A DNA stretch of 64,000 nucleotides from an uncultured Eubacteriales bacterium (GTDB taxonomy: Bacteria > Bacillota > Clostridia > Oscillospirales > Oscillospiraceae), in NCBI GenBank assembly GCA_949283375.1, contig CASDSM010000016.1:1-64000 (forward strand). Direction: 5' to 3'. Made by a program: the position numbers and the translations under genes. Shown one piece after another: positions 1-8,738 of the stretch; the first letter of the stretch is position 1; each line of letters begins with the position of its first letter. The notes under the pieces are model-generated. The model searched no databases. It saw only the letters and a list, made by a program, of their open reading frames with translations, and was not told where the DNA came from.

Positions 1-144
1 AGGAGACTGCCCCTGCGGAGGAGACTGCCCCTGCGGAGGAGACTGCCCCTGCGGAGGAGACTGCCCCTGCGGAGGAGACTGCCCCTGCGGAGGAGACTGC
101 CCCTGCGGAGGAGACTGCCCCTGCGGAGGAGACTGCTCCTGAGG
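1..144 (+). repeat. 18-bp tandem repeat encoding EETAPA
   Basis: Seven perfect tandem copies of an 18-bp unit (AGGAGACTGCCCCTGCGG) run from base 1 to 126. An eighth, degenerate copy follows (127-144), then a more diverged acidic stretch. The unit is in frame, so each copy adds the hexapeptide EETAPA. The array continues left of the window, so its total copy number is unknown. Perfect identity at the DNA level suggests recent expansion, and the copy number probably varies between strains. Confidence 0.95.
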
Positions 145-3100
145 AAGGGACTGCCCCCGAAGAGGAGCCTGTCCCGGAGGAAGAGGCTGCGGCAGAGGAC
201 GTCCCTGCGGAGGAGGAACGCCTTTACAGCGGTCAGGAGGCGGACTATAACGATCCTGACTTTGTCAAGCTGCTGGAGCAGGGCTATTTTGACGAGGAGG
301 CAAACGCCGGGATCGCCACCTTCAGCGCCAGAAGCGTGCGCAGCGGCTGGGGGTCCAGTCACAGCAGCCGCTTTTCCGGTTATGACGTGGACAAGGGGAT
401 CGACATCTCCAAGTGGAACAAGGCGAACTCTGCCGGCACACAGGCGATTCGCTGGTCCCAGGTTGCCCAGCAGGTGGATTTTGTTATCATTCGCTGCGCT
501 TACCGCGGAACGGGAGACGGGCAGCTTCATGTAGACAACTCCTTTGAAGAGAATATCGAGGGCGCGCTGGACGCAGGACTCGAGGTCGGCATCTACGTCT
601 TCTCCCAGGCGCTGACGGAGCGGGAGGCGCGCGAGGAGGCGCAGCTTGCGCTCCGGTTGGCGGCAGGCTATGACTTTACGCTGCCGATCGTCATGGACTA
701 TGAGTATTCCAGCAACGGCCGCCTCACAAGCACGGGCCTGTCCGACGCTCAGCGGACGCGCAACTGCCTGGCCTTCTGCGAGGTGATCGAGGAGGCGGGG
801 TACCGCGCCATGCTGTATGCCAACCGGAGCATGCTCGAGGACGATCTGGACGGGCAGAGGATCGCCGATGAGGGCTATGACATCTGGCTGGCGGAGTGGA
901 GAAGCTCTGCCACCTATGGCGGGACCTATACCTACTGGCAGTATTCCGACCGCGGGAGTGTCAGCGGCATCTATGGCGGCGTGGATATGGACTACCGTTA
1001 CCGTCTGCCGGAGGCCAATCTGGAGTATTTCTACTGCATCGACTCCGGGGTGAGACTGTCCTGGAACAGCGTCACTCAGGCGGATTCCTATCGCATTTAC
1101 CGTCAAAAGGCCGGCGAGAGCAATTGGGAGCTGCTGGCGTCCCTCTCCGGTTCGGGGACAAACGTCTATCTGGATAAGACGGCGGTGCTGAATACGACAT
1201 ACCGCTATCGGGTGCAGGCATGTGACGGATCCGCCCGGGCGGACTATGACCTGGAGGGAACGGAGGTCACATTTGTTCCGCGGCTGGCCTTGTCAGAGGC
1301 GGCAAACGAGGTGAGCGGCATCCGGCTCAAATGGAAGGCTGTCACGGGCTATGATGGCTATCAGATCCTGAGAAAAAGCGGTGAGGCCACCTCCTGGTCG
1401 GTGATCGCGGAGCTTGACGGCGCAGGGCAGAGCAGTTATCTTGACACTTCTGTGACTGGCGGTTCTGGAAGCGTCACCTATCATTATTCCATTCGCGGCG
1501 TCAGCAAGGGGCAGGCGTCGGATGAATATGATATCTATGGCGTTCAGAGTCAGTGGCTGTCCACCCCTGTGCTCTCGGGCGCGACCTCCCGTCAGGGAGG
1601 GCTGCGTGTGACCTGGAAGCCGGTGACCGGCGCGGAAGGGTACTACGTCTACCGAAGGGATAATAACAGGTGGGTCCTGAAGGCGAATATCAAGGGCGCC
1701 GGAAACGCAAGCTACACAGACCGCTCTGTGGGCCCGGAAGTGGCTTCGTATACCTATACAGTCATCGCCTATTCCGGCGTCTCAAAGAGCAACTTTGACA
1801 GAAACGGCATCACCGGCTGCTATATTGCGACACCCCAGCTGGCAGAAGCGTCCATTCAGGGCTCCGCTGTGACCGTCTCCTGGGAGGCTGTCTCCCAGGC
1901 AGACTCCTATGTCGTTTACCGCAGGAGAGGTTCCGGAGCGTGGGCCAGGATCGCGACGGTGACCGCGGGCACCTCCTATCAGGACAAGCTGCCGGAGCAC
2001 GGAGCATATTCCTATACGGTGCGGGCCGGATACGGGAGCAGCATGAGCTGGTATGAAGAGACAGGAAGCTCTGTTGTATGGCTCTCCACGACTGTGCTGA
2101 AGAGCGCGACCGCTACCAAAACAGGAATTGCGGTGAGCTGGCAGGCGGTTGAGGGTGCCGAATACTACTGGCTCTACCGTTGGAATGGTTCCATCTGGAA
2201 AACCGTGGGGAAGACGACGGGCACGACGCTCACAGACAGCAGCGCGGATGCGACGAAGAGCCAGATCTATACTGCCCGCGCGTGTTGGCAATCTTCGCTC
2301 GGTGGCTATGACCGCACTGGCATTACCTATATCCCGACTCCGGAGCTGGCAGGCGTAAAAAACCAGTCGGGAACCGGATTGAAGGTGAGCTGGAAGCAGG
2401 TGGATCAGGCGGCAGAATACATCGTCTACCGAAAGACCAATGGCGGCGGCTGGGTCAGACTGGCCAATGCCGGGGCAGCGAGCAGTTATACAGATACCTC
2501 TGTCCTCTCCGGCAACACCTATACCTATACGGTCCGCGCGAGCGACGGGAAGAGGATGAGCGACTACAATAGGAGCGGTGTCTCGTATATGTATCTGGCG
2601 ACGCCTGTGCTGAAGCAGCCGAATGGCGAGAACAGCGGCGTTTCTGTCAGTTGGAATGCTGTTCCCGGCGCGAAGGGCTATGACGTATACCGCAGACAGG
2701 GGTCTTCCTGGGTCAAAATTGGCACCACGTCCTCCACAAGGCTGGTGGATACAGGGGCGACCGGGACCAACCAGAGCTACCGATATACGGTCCGTGCGTA
2801 CAATGGCGGCTCGATGAGCGGGTATAGCAGCGAAGGCGTGACCGTCCTGCGTCTGGCTGCACCTGCGCTGCGGGGACTCTCCAACAGCGAGTCCGGTCTG
2901 GTGCTGACCTGGCAGAAAGTGAGCGGAGCGGATGGCTATGCGATCTACCGGAAGACAGCGCAGACCTCCTGGACCAGGATTGCCAGCGTCAGCGGTGAGC
3001 GCAGCAGCTATACAGATACGTCTGTGCAGTCCGGGACGAAATACAGCTATACAGTTCGAGCGCTCAAAGGCAATGTGCTGGTCAGCGGCTATGATGGGAG

Positions 3101-3641
3101 CGGAATCTCCTGCCTGCGGCTGGGACTGGCGGGATTGTCCCGGATTGAGCGCACTGCCAGCGGCATCCGTGTCAGCTGGCAGGCGGTTGCCGGAGCGCAG
3201 TCTTACCGGGTCTACCGAAAGCAGGCAGACGGCGTCTGGGTACAGATCGGGACGACTGCAAGCTGCTCCTATGTGGATACGGCTCTGCTGGAGAACGGGG
3301 AGTTCTACACCTATACAGTCCGCGCGGCCAATGGCGGCGTTCTCGGCAGCTATGACCGGAAAGGCCTGACATACGGCTATGTGGGCACGCCGCGTATGCT
3401 CTCCGCCTCCATCGGGGAGACGGGGACCACAGTCCGCTGGTCCGCCGTGGAAGGGGCGGAGGAATATCTGGTCTACCGCCGTATCCCGGGAGGCACCTGG
3501 GGCCGGCTGGCCAAAGTATCCGGCGATGTCACCAGTTATACAGACAATGCCGCAGAGGCCGGCACACAATATGAATATGTCGTCCGGGCAGCAAGGGGCC
3601 TGTATCAGAGTGGCTTTGAGTCCGGCATAGCGGCCCGGTAA
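1..3641 (+). CDS. GH25 lysozyme with acidic repeat linker and ten FnIII-like repeats (5' partial)
   Basis: The frame is open from base 3 to a TAA at 3639, so the start lies left of the window. In order it holds an acidic EETAPA repeat (bases 3 to about 160), a linker, a glycoside hydrolase 25 domain (about 370-1010) and ten roughly 85-residue fibronectin-III-like modules to the end. GH25 marks visible are GIDISKWN at the first strand, the acidic pair in VMDYEYSS (likely catalytic Asp and Glu) and YWQYSDRG near the domain end. Each module repeats a pattern like VSW..V.GA..Y.VYR followed by YTYTVRA. GH25 enzymes cleave the MurNAc-GlcNAc bond of peptidoglycan. The repeats probably mediate surface or carbohydrate binding (inference). 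No C-terminal sorting signal or membrane anchor is seen. The export signal, if any, is outside the window. Domain calls are firm; the biological role (autolysin or spore/surface lysin) is open. Confidence 0.88.
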   Translation, partial: ETAPAEETAPAEETAPAEETAPAEETAPAEETAPAEETAPAEETAPEEGTAPEEEPVPEEEAAAEDVPAEEERLYSGQEADYNDPDFVKLLEQGYFDEEANAGIATFSARSVRSGWGSSHSSRFSGYDVDKGIDISKWNKANSAGTQAIRWSQVAQQVDFVIIRCAYRGTGDGQLHVDNSFEENIEGALDAGLEVGIYVFSQALTEREAREEAQLALRLAAGYDFTLPIVMDYEYSSNGRLTSTGLSDAQRTRNCLAFCEVIEEAGYRAMLYANRSMLEDDLDGQRIADEGYDIWLAEWRSSATYGGTYTYWQYSDRGSVSGIYGGVDMDYRYRLPEANLEYFYCIDSGVRLSWNSVTQADSYRIYRQKAGESNWELLASLSGSGTNVYLDKTAVLNTTYRYRVQACDGSARADYDLEGTEVTFVPRLALSEAANEVSGIRLKWKAVTGYDGYQILRKSGEATSWSVIAELDGAGQSSYLDTSVTGGSGSVTYHYSIRGVSKGQASDEYDIYGVQSQWLSTPVLSGATSRQGGLRVTWKPVTGAEGYYVYRRDNNRWVLKANIKGAGNASYTDRSVGPEVASYTYTVIAYSGVSKSNFDRNGITGCYIATPQLAEASIQGSAVTVSWEAVSQADSYVVYRRRGSGAWARIATVTAGTSYQDKLPEHGAYSYTVRAGYGSSMSWYEETGSSVVWLSTTVLKSATATKTGIAVSWQAVEGAEYYWLYRWNGSIWKTVGKTTGTTLTDSSADATKSQIYTARACWQSSLGGYDRTGITYIPTPELAGVKNQSGTGLKVSWKQVDQAAEYIVYRKTNGGGWVRLANAGAASSYTDTSVLSGNTYTYTVRASDGKRMSDYNRSGVSYMYLATPVLKQPNGENSGVSVSWNAVPGAKGYDVYRRQGSSWVKIGTTSSTRLVDTGATGTNQSYRYTVRAYNGGSMSGYSSEGVTVLRLAAPALRGLSNSESGLVLTWQKVSGADGYAIYRKTAQTSWTRIASVSGERSSYTDTSVQSGTKYSYTVRALKGNVLVSGYDGSGISCLRLGLAGLSRIERTASGIRVSWQAVAGAQSYRVYRKQADGVWVQIGTTASCSYVDTALLENGEFYTYTVRAANGGVLGSYDRKGLTYGYVGTPRMLSASIGETGTTVRWSAVEGAEEYLVYRRIPGGTWGRLAKVSGDVTSYTDNAAEAGTQYEYVVRAARGLYQSGFESGIAAR

Positions 3642-3746
3642 TCGATCTTCGGTCCGGACGCGATGTGAGACGGACTTTATCATGACACCAGAAGCCGCCT
3701 TCCCGCATATCCTGAAATGAACAGGAGATGTGGGGAGGCGGTTTCT

Positions 3747-3896
3747 TTGCTGCGCAATCACAGAACGAAAGGCCTGTTCCTTGTGGCGTTGGGCATGGGA
3801 GTCCTTTTGGCCCTGGTGCTGCCGGTTGGCGCAGTGGTCTTCTGTGCCGGTGTGGTCCTGATCGTCGTAGGCTGCAACTGTATGAGGCGGTTTTGA
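3747..3896 (+). CDS. small 49-aa membrane protein upstream of spoVM
   Basis: A short frame starts with TTG after a GGGGAGGCGG ribosome site and ends at TGA 3894-3896. The 49 residues have a basic N-terminus (LRNHRTKG), then two closely spaced hydrophobic stretches (about residues 10-25 and 28-42) and a Cys-containing basic tail ending CMRRF. This looks like a one- or two-pass membrane peptide with both ends inside. I do not recognise a named family. Its stop is 13 bp before the spoVM start, so the two are probably co-transcribed. The TTG start is inferred from the Shine-Dalgarno position. Confidence 0.5.
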   Translation: MLRNHRTKGLFLVALGMGVLLALVLPVGAVVFCAGVVLIVVGCNCMRRF

Positions 3897-3909
3897 AAGG
3901 AGCGTTTCC

Positions 3910-3978
3910 ATGAAGATTGTAATTGTGCGGGCGCCCAGGTTTTTATCTGGCTTGCTGAAGGCGGTCTTTCATATGTAA
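3910..3978 (+). CDS. spoVM: SpoVM, amphipathic spore-coat anchoring peptide
   Basis: A 22-residue frame starts with ATG behind AAAGGAG and stops at TAA 3976-3978. It begins MKIVIV and carries the core PRFLSGLL, matching the clostridial SpoVM pattern (B. subtilis SpoVM is 26 residues with a PKFLGG core). SpoVM is an amphipathic helix that binds the positively curved outer forespore membrane and recruits the ATPase SpoIVA to start coat assembly. The next two genes encode SipL and SpoIVA, its partners in coat morphogenesis, which strongly supports the call despite the tiny size. The protein is slightly shorter at the C-terminus than the Bacillus form. Confidence 0.85.
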   Translation: MKIVIVRAPRFLSGLLKAVFHM

Positions 3979-4091
3979 GGAGCCGCTTATCTCATCGGCC
4001 GGGGATGACAGCGGCAATCCCTCGGGATGATCGGCGGGGCGGAGAATGGGGCGGCGGACGATGGCTTTGCCGGCCCCTCAACAACCGGTGG

Positions 4092-4120
4092 ACATATCTC
4101 TGCCCGGCGGCACATACTCT
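4092..4120 (+). promoter_or_regulatory. candidate sigma-E promoter of sipL-spoIVA
   Basis: ACATATC (4092-4098), a 14-bp spacer and CATACTCT (4113-4120) closely fit the mother-cell sigma-E consensus (-35 kmATAtt, -10 CATACAnT). The predicted transcript starts near 4127, which is 36 bp before the chosen sipL start. This argues against using the earlier in-frame ATG at 4046. Sigma-E control is what is known for spoIVA in Bacillus and sipL in Clostridioides. Confidence 0.55.
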
Positions 4121-4162
4121 CTGATAGAACCCTGTCCGGCCCCGCCGGGCACAAAGGAGAGG

Positions 4163-5695
4163 ATGCCGTTGGAACTGGAGTTGACCAAGACTGAGATCCA
4201 TTATGATGGGCTGGTGCATGACCTGGCCGGTAGCCGGGAGGAGACGCTGGAGATGATCGTTCCGGACGTCTGCCCAGACATGCTGCGGGTGGCGGATACC
4301 TACGGCTTTTGCTGCCTGAGCCGCCGGGAGATCACTGATTCCGGGGCGCTACTGGCCGGAAAAGTGGACGTCACCATTCTGTACCTTCCGGAGGAAGGGG
4401 AGGGGCTCTGCCATCTGGAGGCGGAGATCCCCTTTCAGCACCGGTATGAGTGCGGGCAGGTCGGAGAGGCCGGGCGTATCCTGGCGGCGGCGGAGATCAC
4501 GATGGCGGAGACAAGAATTCTGAATCCGCGCAAGGTGATGCTTCGGGTGGAGCTGCGCGAGCAGGTCCAAATCTATGAGCCGAAAACGCTCTCGCTGTGC
4601 AGCGGGCTGGAGGAGGCGCAGTCGTTTGGACTCCAACAGCTGATCTCCCACCATCAGGCCAGTGTCTCCCTCACGCCGGGAGAGAAGACGTTTCCCTTTG
4701 AGGAGGAGTTGACGCTGCCCGGCGGACACACTGCGGTGGAGGTCCTGCGCCTCCAGCCGGCTGTCTCCTGCCATGAGTCGAGGGTGATCGGCTCCAAGCT
4801 GGTGCTCAAGGGGAGCGTCCTGCTGCACATGCTCTTCCGGGGAGAGGACGGAGGGGTCTATACGGCGGACTACGACCTCCCCTTTTCCCAGATGCTGGAG
4901 ACGGGGAGCGCAGGCGACGGCGCGGCCTACTCCCTCGCGCTGCATGTGGTGGAGTGCCGGTGGGGAAGCCTCTCTGCCGATGGCAGGATGCTCACCGTCT
5001 CTCTGGAGCTGGCGGCGCATGCGGTCTTTTTTGAGACGGTATCCGCCGGAGTTCTGACGGACGTATACAGCACCCGCTGCCCGGTCACCGCGCGCCGGGA
5101 GGTCTGGCATCTCCAGCGCAGCCGGGAGCCGGTGACCCGCCGCCAGACGATCCGGGAGTTTGTCCCGCTGGAGGCCGCTGCCCCGCGGACGATTCTGGAC
5201 ACCCATCTGGAGCTGGGGCAGAGTGCTGTCCGGCGGGAGGGGGATTCGTATGAGCTCTCTGCTCCGGCGAGAGCGACCGTTCTCTATGTGGATGAGGACG
5301 GCCAATATGGCACACTGACGCATACCTTTTCCGTCTCCATGCGGCAGGCTGCGGGGGAAGACGGAACCATCTCCTGCCGGTGTGTCCCGGAGCGGCTCGA
5401 GGCCGTGCATACCGCGGCGGGGATGGAGCTGCGCGGCACGGTGGAGTTTAGCATGCAGATGACAGAGCTTTTTCAGGTGGACGGGGTGGCTGGCCTGGAG
5501 CTGGACCAGGAACATCCCCTGGACCACAGCGGGCAGCCCTCCATTGTCCTGCGCAGGCCGATGCCGGGAGAGACCCTGTGGGCGCTTGCAAAGCGCTATG
5601 GGACGACCTGTCAGGAGATCTGCGCGGCGAACGGTCTCGCACCTGAGCAGGAGCCTGCCGTGGGGCAGATGCTCCTGATCCCCCGTGTGCGGTGA
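4163..5695 (+). CDS. sipL: SipL, SpoIVA-interacting coat morphogenetic protein (SPOCS + LysM)
   Basis: The protein has 510 residues, begins MPLELELTKTEIHYDG and starts directly behind AAAGGAGAGG. It has the long beta-rich DUF3794 (SPOCS) repeats over roughly residues 10-430 and a C-terminal LysM domain (about 460-508, with MPGETLWALAKRYG and ending QMLLIPRVR). C. difficile SipL has the same layout and about the same length. It binds SpoIVA through the LysM region and is needed for coat localisation around the forespore. An upstream in-frame ATG at 4046 exists but lacks a good ribosome site and precedes the predicted promoter. Its stop lies 17 bp before spoIVA, so the two form one operon. Confidence 0.88.
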   Translation: MPLELELTKTEIHYDGLVHDLAGSREETLEMIVPDVCPDMLRVADTYGFCCLSRREITDSGALLAGKVDVTILYLPEEGEGLCHLEAEIPFQHRYECGQVGEAGRILAAAEITMAETRILNPRKVMLRVELREQVQIYEPKTLSLCSGLEEAQSFGLQQLISHHQASVSLTPGEKTFPFEEELTLPGGHTAVEVLRLQPAVSCHESRVIGSKLVLKGSVLLHMLFRGEDGGVYTADYDLPFSQMLETGSAGDGAAYSLALHVVECRWGSLSADGRMLTVSLELAAHAVFFETVSAGVLTDVYSTRCPVTARREVWHLQRSREPVTRRQTIREFVPLEAAAPRTILDTHLELGQSAVRREGDSYELSAPARATVLYVDEDGQYGTLTHTFSVSMRQAAGEDGTISCRCVPERLEAVHTAAGMELRGTVEFSMQMTELFQVDGVAGLELDQEHPLDHSGQPSIVLRRPMPGETLWALAKRYGTTCQEICAANGLAPEQEPAVGQMLLIPRVR

Positions 5696-5712
5696 GAGGA
5701 GGGGAGAGGTCT

Positions 5713-7191
5713 ATGGAGCAGATCAAACTCTATGAGGAGATTGCCCGCCGCACGGAGGGCGATATCTACATTGGCGTGGTGGGTCCGGTGCGCACGGGCA
5801 AGTCCACCTTCATCAAGCGCTTTATGGAGACGCTGGTCATCCCGCACATCGACAATGTGTTCCGCAGGGAGCGCGCGCGGGATGAGCTGCCGCAGTCCGG
5901 CAGCGGCCGGACCATCATGACTGCCGAGCCAAAGTTTGTGCCGGAGGAGGCGGTGGAGATCGCGTTGGAGGGGGGCGTCCGCTTCTCCGTCCGGCTGATC
6001 GACTCTGTGGGGTATCTGGTCGATGGCGCTGCCGGACAGATGGAGGATGAGAGCCCCAGAATGGTGACTACGCCCTGGTTTGACCACGAGGTCTCGATGG
6101 CGGAGGCGGCGGAACTGGGGACGCGCAGGGTGATTGCGGAGCACTCCACCATCGGCATTGTCGTCACCACGGACGGCAGCATCACCGACATCCCGCGCGA
6201 GGACTATATGGAGGCGGAAGCGCGTGTCATCCAGGAGCTCAAGCAGCTCAACAAGCCCTTCCTGGTCCTCCTGAACGCGCAGGAACCGCAGTCAGAACGG
6301 GCGCGCGCCCTGGCAGCGGAGATCACGGACCAGTATGGCGTGAGCTGTCTGCCGGTGAACTGTCTGGAGCTGGAGGAGCGGGACATCTCCGAGATCATCC
6401 GATCCGTCCTCTATGAATTCCCGCTGCAGGAGCTGGGGCTCTATCTCCCGTCCTGGGTGGACGCGCTCTCTCTGGAGCATCCCATCAAGGCGGAGCTCTA
6501 TCAGGCGATTCGGACAGCGGGCAGTCAGTTCGACCAGATCCGTCAGGTATATCCATGTATCGAGCATCTGAGCGCGTGCGGTACGGTCAGCCGGTGTGAA
6601 ATTTCTGAGATCGACCTGGGACAGGGAACCGTCAAGGCCTCTTTGGAGGTGCCGCGCGCCCTGTTTTATGAGACGCTGAGCGAGCAGTCCGGCTTCTCTG
6701 TCGCTGACGACGGAGACCTGGTGGAGTTGCTGACCCAGCTCTCCGCAGTCAAGCAGGAGTATGACAAGGTGAGAGACGCCCTCAGGAATGTCCGTGAGAG
6801 CGGATATGGCATTGTGGTCCCCTCCATGGATGAACTGGAGCTGGAGGAGCCGGAGATCGTCCGGCAGGGGGGACGCTATGGCGTCAAGCTGCGGGCGAGC
6901 GCCCCTTCCATCCACATGCTGCGGGCGGACATCGAGACGGTGATCTCGCCCATCGTGGGCAGCGAGAAGCAGAGCGAAGAGATGATCCACTATCTGCTCA
7001 AGGAATTTGAGGGGGACACGAAAAAGATCTGGGAGTCCAACATCTTCGGCAAATCCTTCCACGAGCTGGTCAATGAGGATCTGCAGGGGAAGCTGAACCG
7101 GATGCCAGAGGACGCCCGCGTCAAGCTGCGCGAGACGCTGGAGCGGATCATCAACGAGGGCACCGGCGGACTGATCTGCATCATTTTGTAG
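5713..7191 (+). CDS. spoIVA: SpoIVA, stage IV sporulation ATPase
   Basis: The 492-residue product has the same length as B. subtilis SpoIVA. The start MEQIKLYEEIARRTEGDIYIG follows GGGGAGAGG. The Walker A loop is GPVRTGKST at about residues 24-32, and the conserved terminus GGLICIIL is present. SpoIVA is a TRAFAC-like ATPase that polymerises irreversibly on the outer forespore membrane to form the coat basement layer. It is recruited by SpoVM and in clostridia works with SipL; both genes lie immediately upstream. A strong hairpin follows the stop. Identification is essentially certain. Confidence 0.97.
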   Translation: MEQIKLYEEIARRTEGDIYIGVVGPVRTGKSTFIKRFMETLVIPHIDNVFRRERARDELPQSGSGRTIMTAEPKFVPEEAVEIALEGGVRFSVRLIDSVGYLVDGAAGQMEDESPRMVTTPWFDHEVSMAEAAELGTRRVIAEHSTIGIVVTTDGSITDIPREDYMEAEARVIQELKQLNKPFLVLLNAQEPQSERARALAAEITDQYGVSCLPVNCLELEERDISEIIRSVLYEFPLQELGLYLPSWVDALSLEHPIKAELYQAIRTAGSQFDQIRQVYPCIEHLSACGTVSRCEISEIDLGQGTVKASLEVPRALFYETLSEQSGFSVADDGDLVELLTQLSAVKQEYDKVRDALRNVRESGYGIVVPSMDELELEEPEIVRQGGRYGVKLRASAPSIHMLRADIETVISPIVGSEKQSEEMIHYLLKEFEGDTKKIWESNIFGKSFHELVNEDLQGKLNRMPEDARVKLRETLERIINEGTGGLICIIL

Positions 7192-7193
7192 TG

Positions 7194-7251
7194 AAAATAC
7201 CGGCCGCAGGAGGTTGGAAGGTATCCTGCGGCCGGTATTTTGGCGGACTGA
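7194..7251. terminator. bidirectional rho-independent terminator after spoIVA
   Basis: A perfect 18-bp inverted repeat (7194-7211 with 7234-7251) starts with AAAA and ends with TTTT, giving a U-tract on either strand. It separates spoIVA (plus) from the convergent xer gene (minus). Confidence 0.9.
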
Positions 7252-7270
7252 CCCGCCGGAGGAGAGAGAT

Positions 7271-8266
7271 TCACTGCGCGCCGCCGTCTGATTCCGGGCG
7301 CTTTCGCCTGCGGTTTCTGGCCAGAGGATTCATCTGGGCGGCGTCTGCCAGATCTTCACTGCTGACGTGGGTGTAGATCTGTGTGGTATTGAGGTGGTCG
7401 TGGCCCAGGACCTCCTGAAGAGTGCGCACATCCACGCCGCTTTGCAGCATCAGAGTGGCGGCTGTATGGCGCAGCTTGTGCGCTGAGTAGAGCGACGGGT
7501 CCAGCCCGGCGGACGCCAGCGCGTTCTTCACGAGCAGATGGACGGCGCTCTTGGAGATGCGCTTGCGCTGATTGCTCACAAAAAGGGCCCCCGGCTCGAT
7601 CAGCGTCATACCGTTTCGAACTACGAAATAATCCTCCAGCGCGTCCACACAGCTGTCATTGAGGTACAGAATCCGTTCCTTATTGCCCTTGCCGAGCACC
7701 CGGATGGTGTTGGCGTGGACGTCAGACACATTCAGACCGACCAGCTCGGAGATGCGCAGCCCACAGTTGAGAAAGAGGACCAGAATGCAGTAGTCGCGCT
7801 CCTGATTCTGTCCGCGCACTGAGTCGAGCAGTCGGACGGATTCCTCCAGGCTGAGGTATCGCGGCAGAGTTTTCCGAATTTTGGGCGAATCCAGATCCTG
7901 GACGGGATTTTCGGTGAGCTGATGCGTCTTGGTTGTCAGATATTTGAAGAGCGAGCGGATCGCAGAGATCTTCCGGGCGCGGGACGCCTCGTTGAGACCT
8001 TTCTCACGGTTGAGGTAAGACAGATAGCTGTAGACGTCGCTGAGCGAGATCTGGCGGATAAAGTCGATGTCGATGTCGTCGATTGGAATCTGCTCAAATG
8101 GCGTATCTCTGGGCACGACCCGTTTGAGCCGCTTCAGATAGCGGAAAAAGCCGCGCAGATCGAGACAGTATTCATCGACGGTATGGTTGGAATGCCCTTT
8201 GACCGACTCGTGGTAGGCGAAGAAATCGCAGAGCAGCGGCGAGGCAAAGCTCCGGTAATCCATCAT
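7271..8266 (-). CDS. tyrosine recombinase of the XerC/XerD family
   Basis: The 331-residue protein has an N-terminal SAM-like core-binding domain (about 10-110) and a C-terminal catalytic domain. Catalytic residues are visible in order: Arg in CGLRISEL (about 175), Lys in LGKGNKER, His-x-x-Arg in HKLRHTAAT, His in LGHDHL and the nucleophile Tyr in TQIYTHVS (about 305). Length and motifs match chromosome dimer resolvases that act at dif with FtsK. It stands alone beside radA and not next to phage genes, so a housekeeping Xer role is likelier than a mobile integrase. Whether it is XerC, XerD or a single-protein XerH-like system cannot be told here. Two adjacent Met codons (8266, 8263) could start it. 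Confidence 0.85.
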   Translation of the reverse strand: MMDYRSFASPLLCDFFAYHESVKGHSNHTVDEYCLDLRGFFRYLKRLKRVVPRDTPFEQIPIDDIDIDFIRQISLSDVYSYLSYLNREKGLNEASRARKISAIRSLFKYLTTKTHQLTENPVQDLDSPKIRKTLPRYLSLEESVRLLDSVRGQNQERDYCILVLFLNCGLRISELVGLNVSDVHANTIRVLGKGNKERILYLNDSCVDALEDYFVVRNGMTLIEPGALFVSNQRKRISKSAVHLLVKNALASAGLDPSLYSAHKLRHTAATLMLQSGVDVRTLQEVLGHDHLNTTQIYTHVSSEDLADAAQMNPLARNRRRKRPESDGGAQ

Positions 8267-8346
8267 GGGTATGTCATCTCCATAAGTAGTATGCGTTGGC
8301 GGTCCGGACTTGCCGGACCGTTGAAGAGGCGGAAAATACCTCCCTC

Positions 8347-8378
8347 AACCTGAACAAAATTTTTATTTTGTTCAGGTT
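8347..8378. terminator. A/T-rich intergenic hairpin
   Basis: A perfect 14-bp inverted repeat (8347-8360 with 8365-8378) surrounds a TTTT loop, with GAACAAAAT in the stem. It lies between xer and the next minus-strand gene. It could terminate the transcript of the 95-residue ORF. A similar GAACAAAAT...ATTTTGTTC dyad recurs at 21225-21247. Confidence 0.6.
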
Positions 8379-8434
8379 TGTGCCTCGAAGAAAGCGGGCC
8401 ACTTTGCCCCCTTTCTCCTCTATCCATTTTAAGT

Positions 8435-8722
8435 TTAAGGAACGCGCTTGGACCGGCGCAGCGCATTGGCGTTGCTGACCGTAGGCAGGACTTCCTGCGC
8501 GTGGGTGCTGATCCATTGCCGGAGCTCCTCGGCAAACAGGGCCACGTCTTCCGCACCGGCGAGCGCGGCCAGACCCTCGAAGTAGTCCTCTGAGCTCAGC
8601 TTGTCACTGACCGTGCAGGCCAGCGCGACGCCTTCCGCCTCCGCCTTCCAGACGCGTACCAATGTGTCCAGATAGTCCAGCAATTCAGACTCGAACACAT
8701 ATCTTCCCCTGATTTTCTGCAT
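8435..8722 (-). CDS. conserved-looking 95-aa protein of unknown function
   Basis: A 95-residue acidic, mostly helical protein starts MQKIRGRYVFE behind GGAGG. Its stop lies about 170 bp before xer, and it begins 16 bp after the radA stop, so it is probably in the radA transcript. No motif, signal peptide or membrane segment is visible. A pattern of hydrophobic residues every 3-4 positions suggests a small helical bundle. I do not recognise the family. The ribosome site, codon use like its neighbours and tight spacing support a real gene. Confidence 0.6.
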   Translation of the reverse strand: MQKIRGRYVFESELLDYLDTLVRVWKAEAEGVALACTVSDKLSSEDYFEGLAALAGAEDVALFAEELRQWISTHAQEVLPTVSNANALRRSKRVP

Positions 8723-8738
8723 GGAAGCACCTCCGGTA

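Noticed and set aside
1-144. CRISPR-like array
   Set aside because: The 18-bp units are directly adjacent without spacers, in frame, and encode EETAPA within a lysozyme.
4046-4162. N-terminal 39-residue extension of SipL
   Set aside because: The ATG at 4046 lacks a ribosome site and precedes the sigma-E-like promoter; SipL family proteins start near MPLELEL.
7271-8266. The Xer recombinase as the element's integrase
   Set aside because: It lies 4 kb outside the element, beside radA, has housekeeping Xer features, and the att core pattern is of serine-recombinase type.
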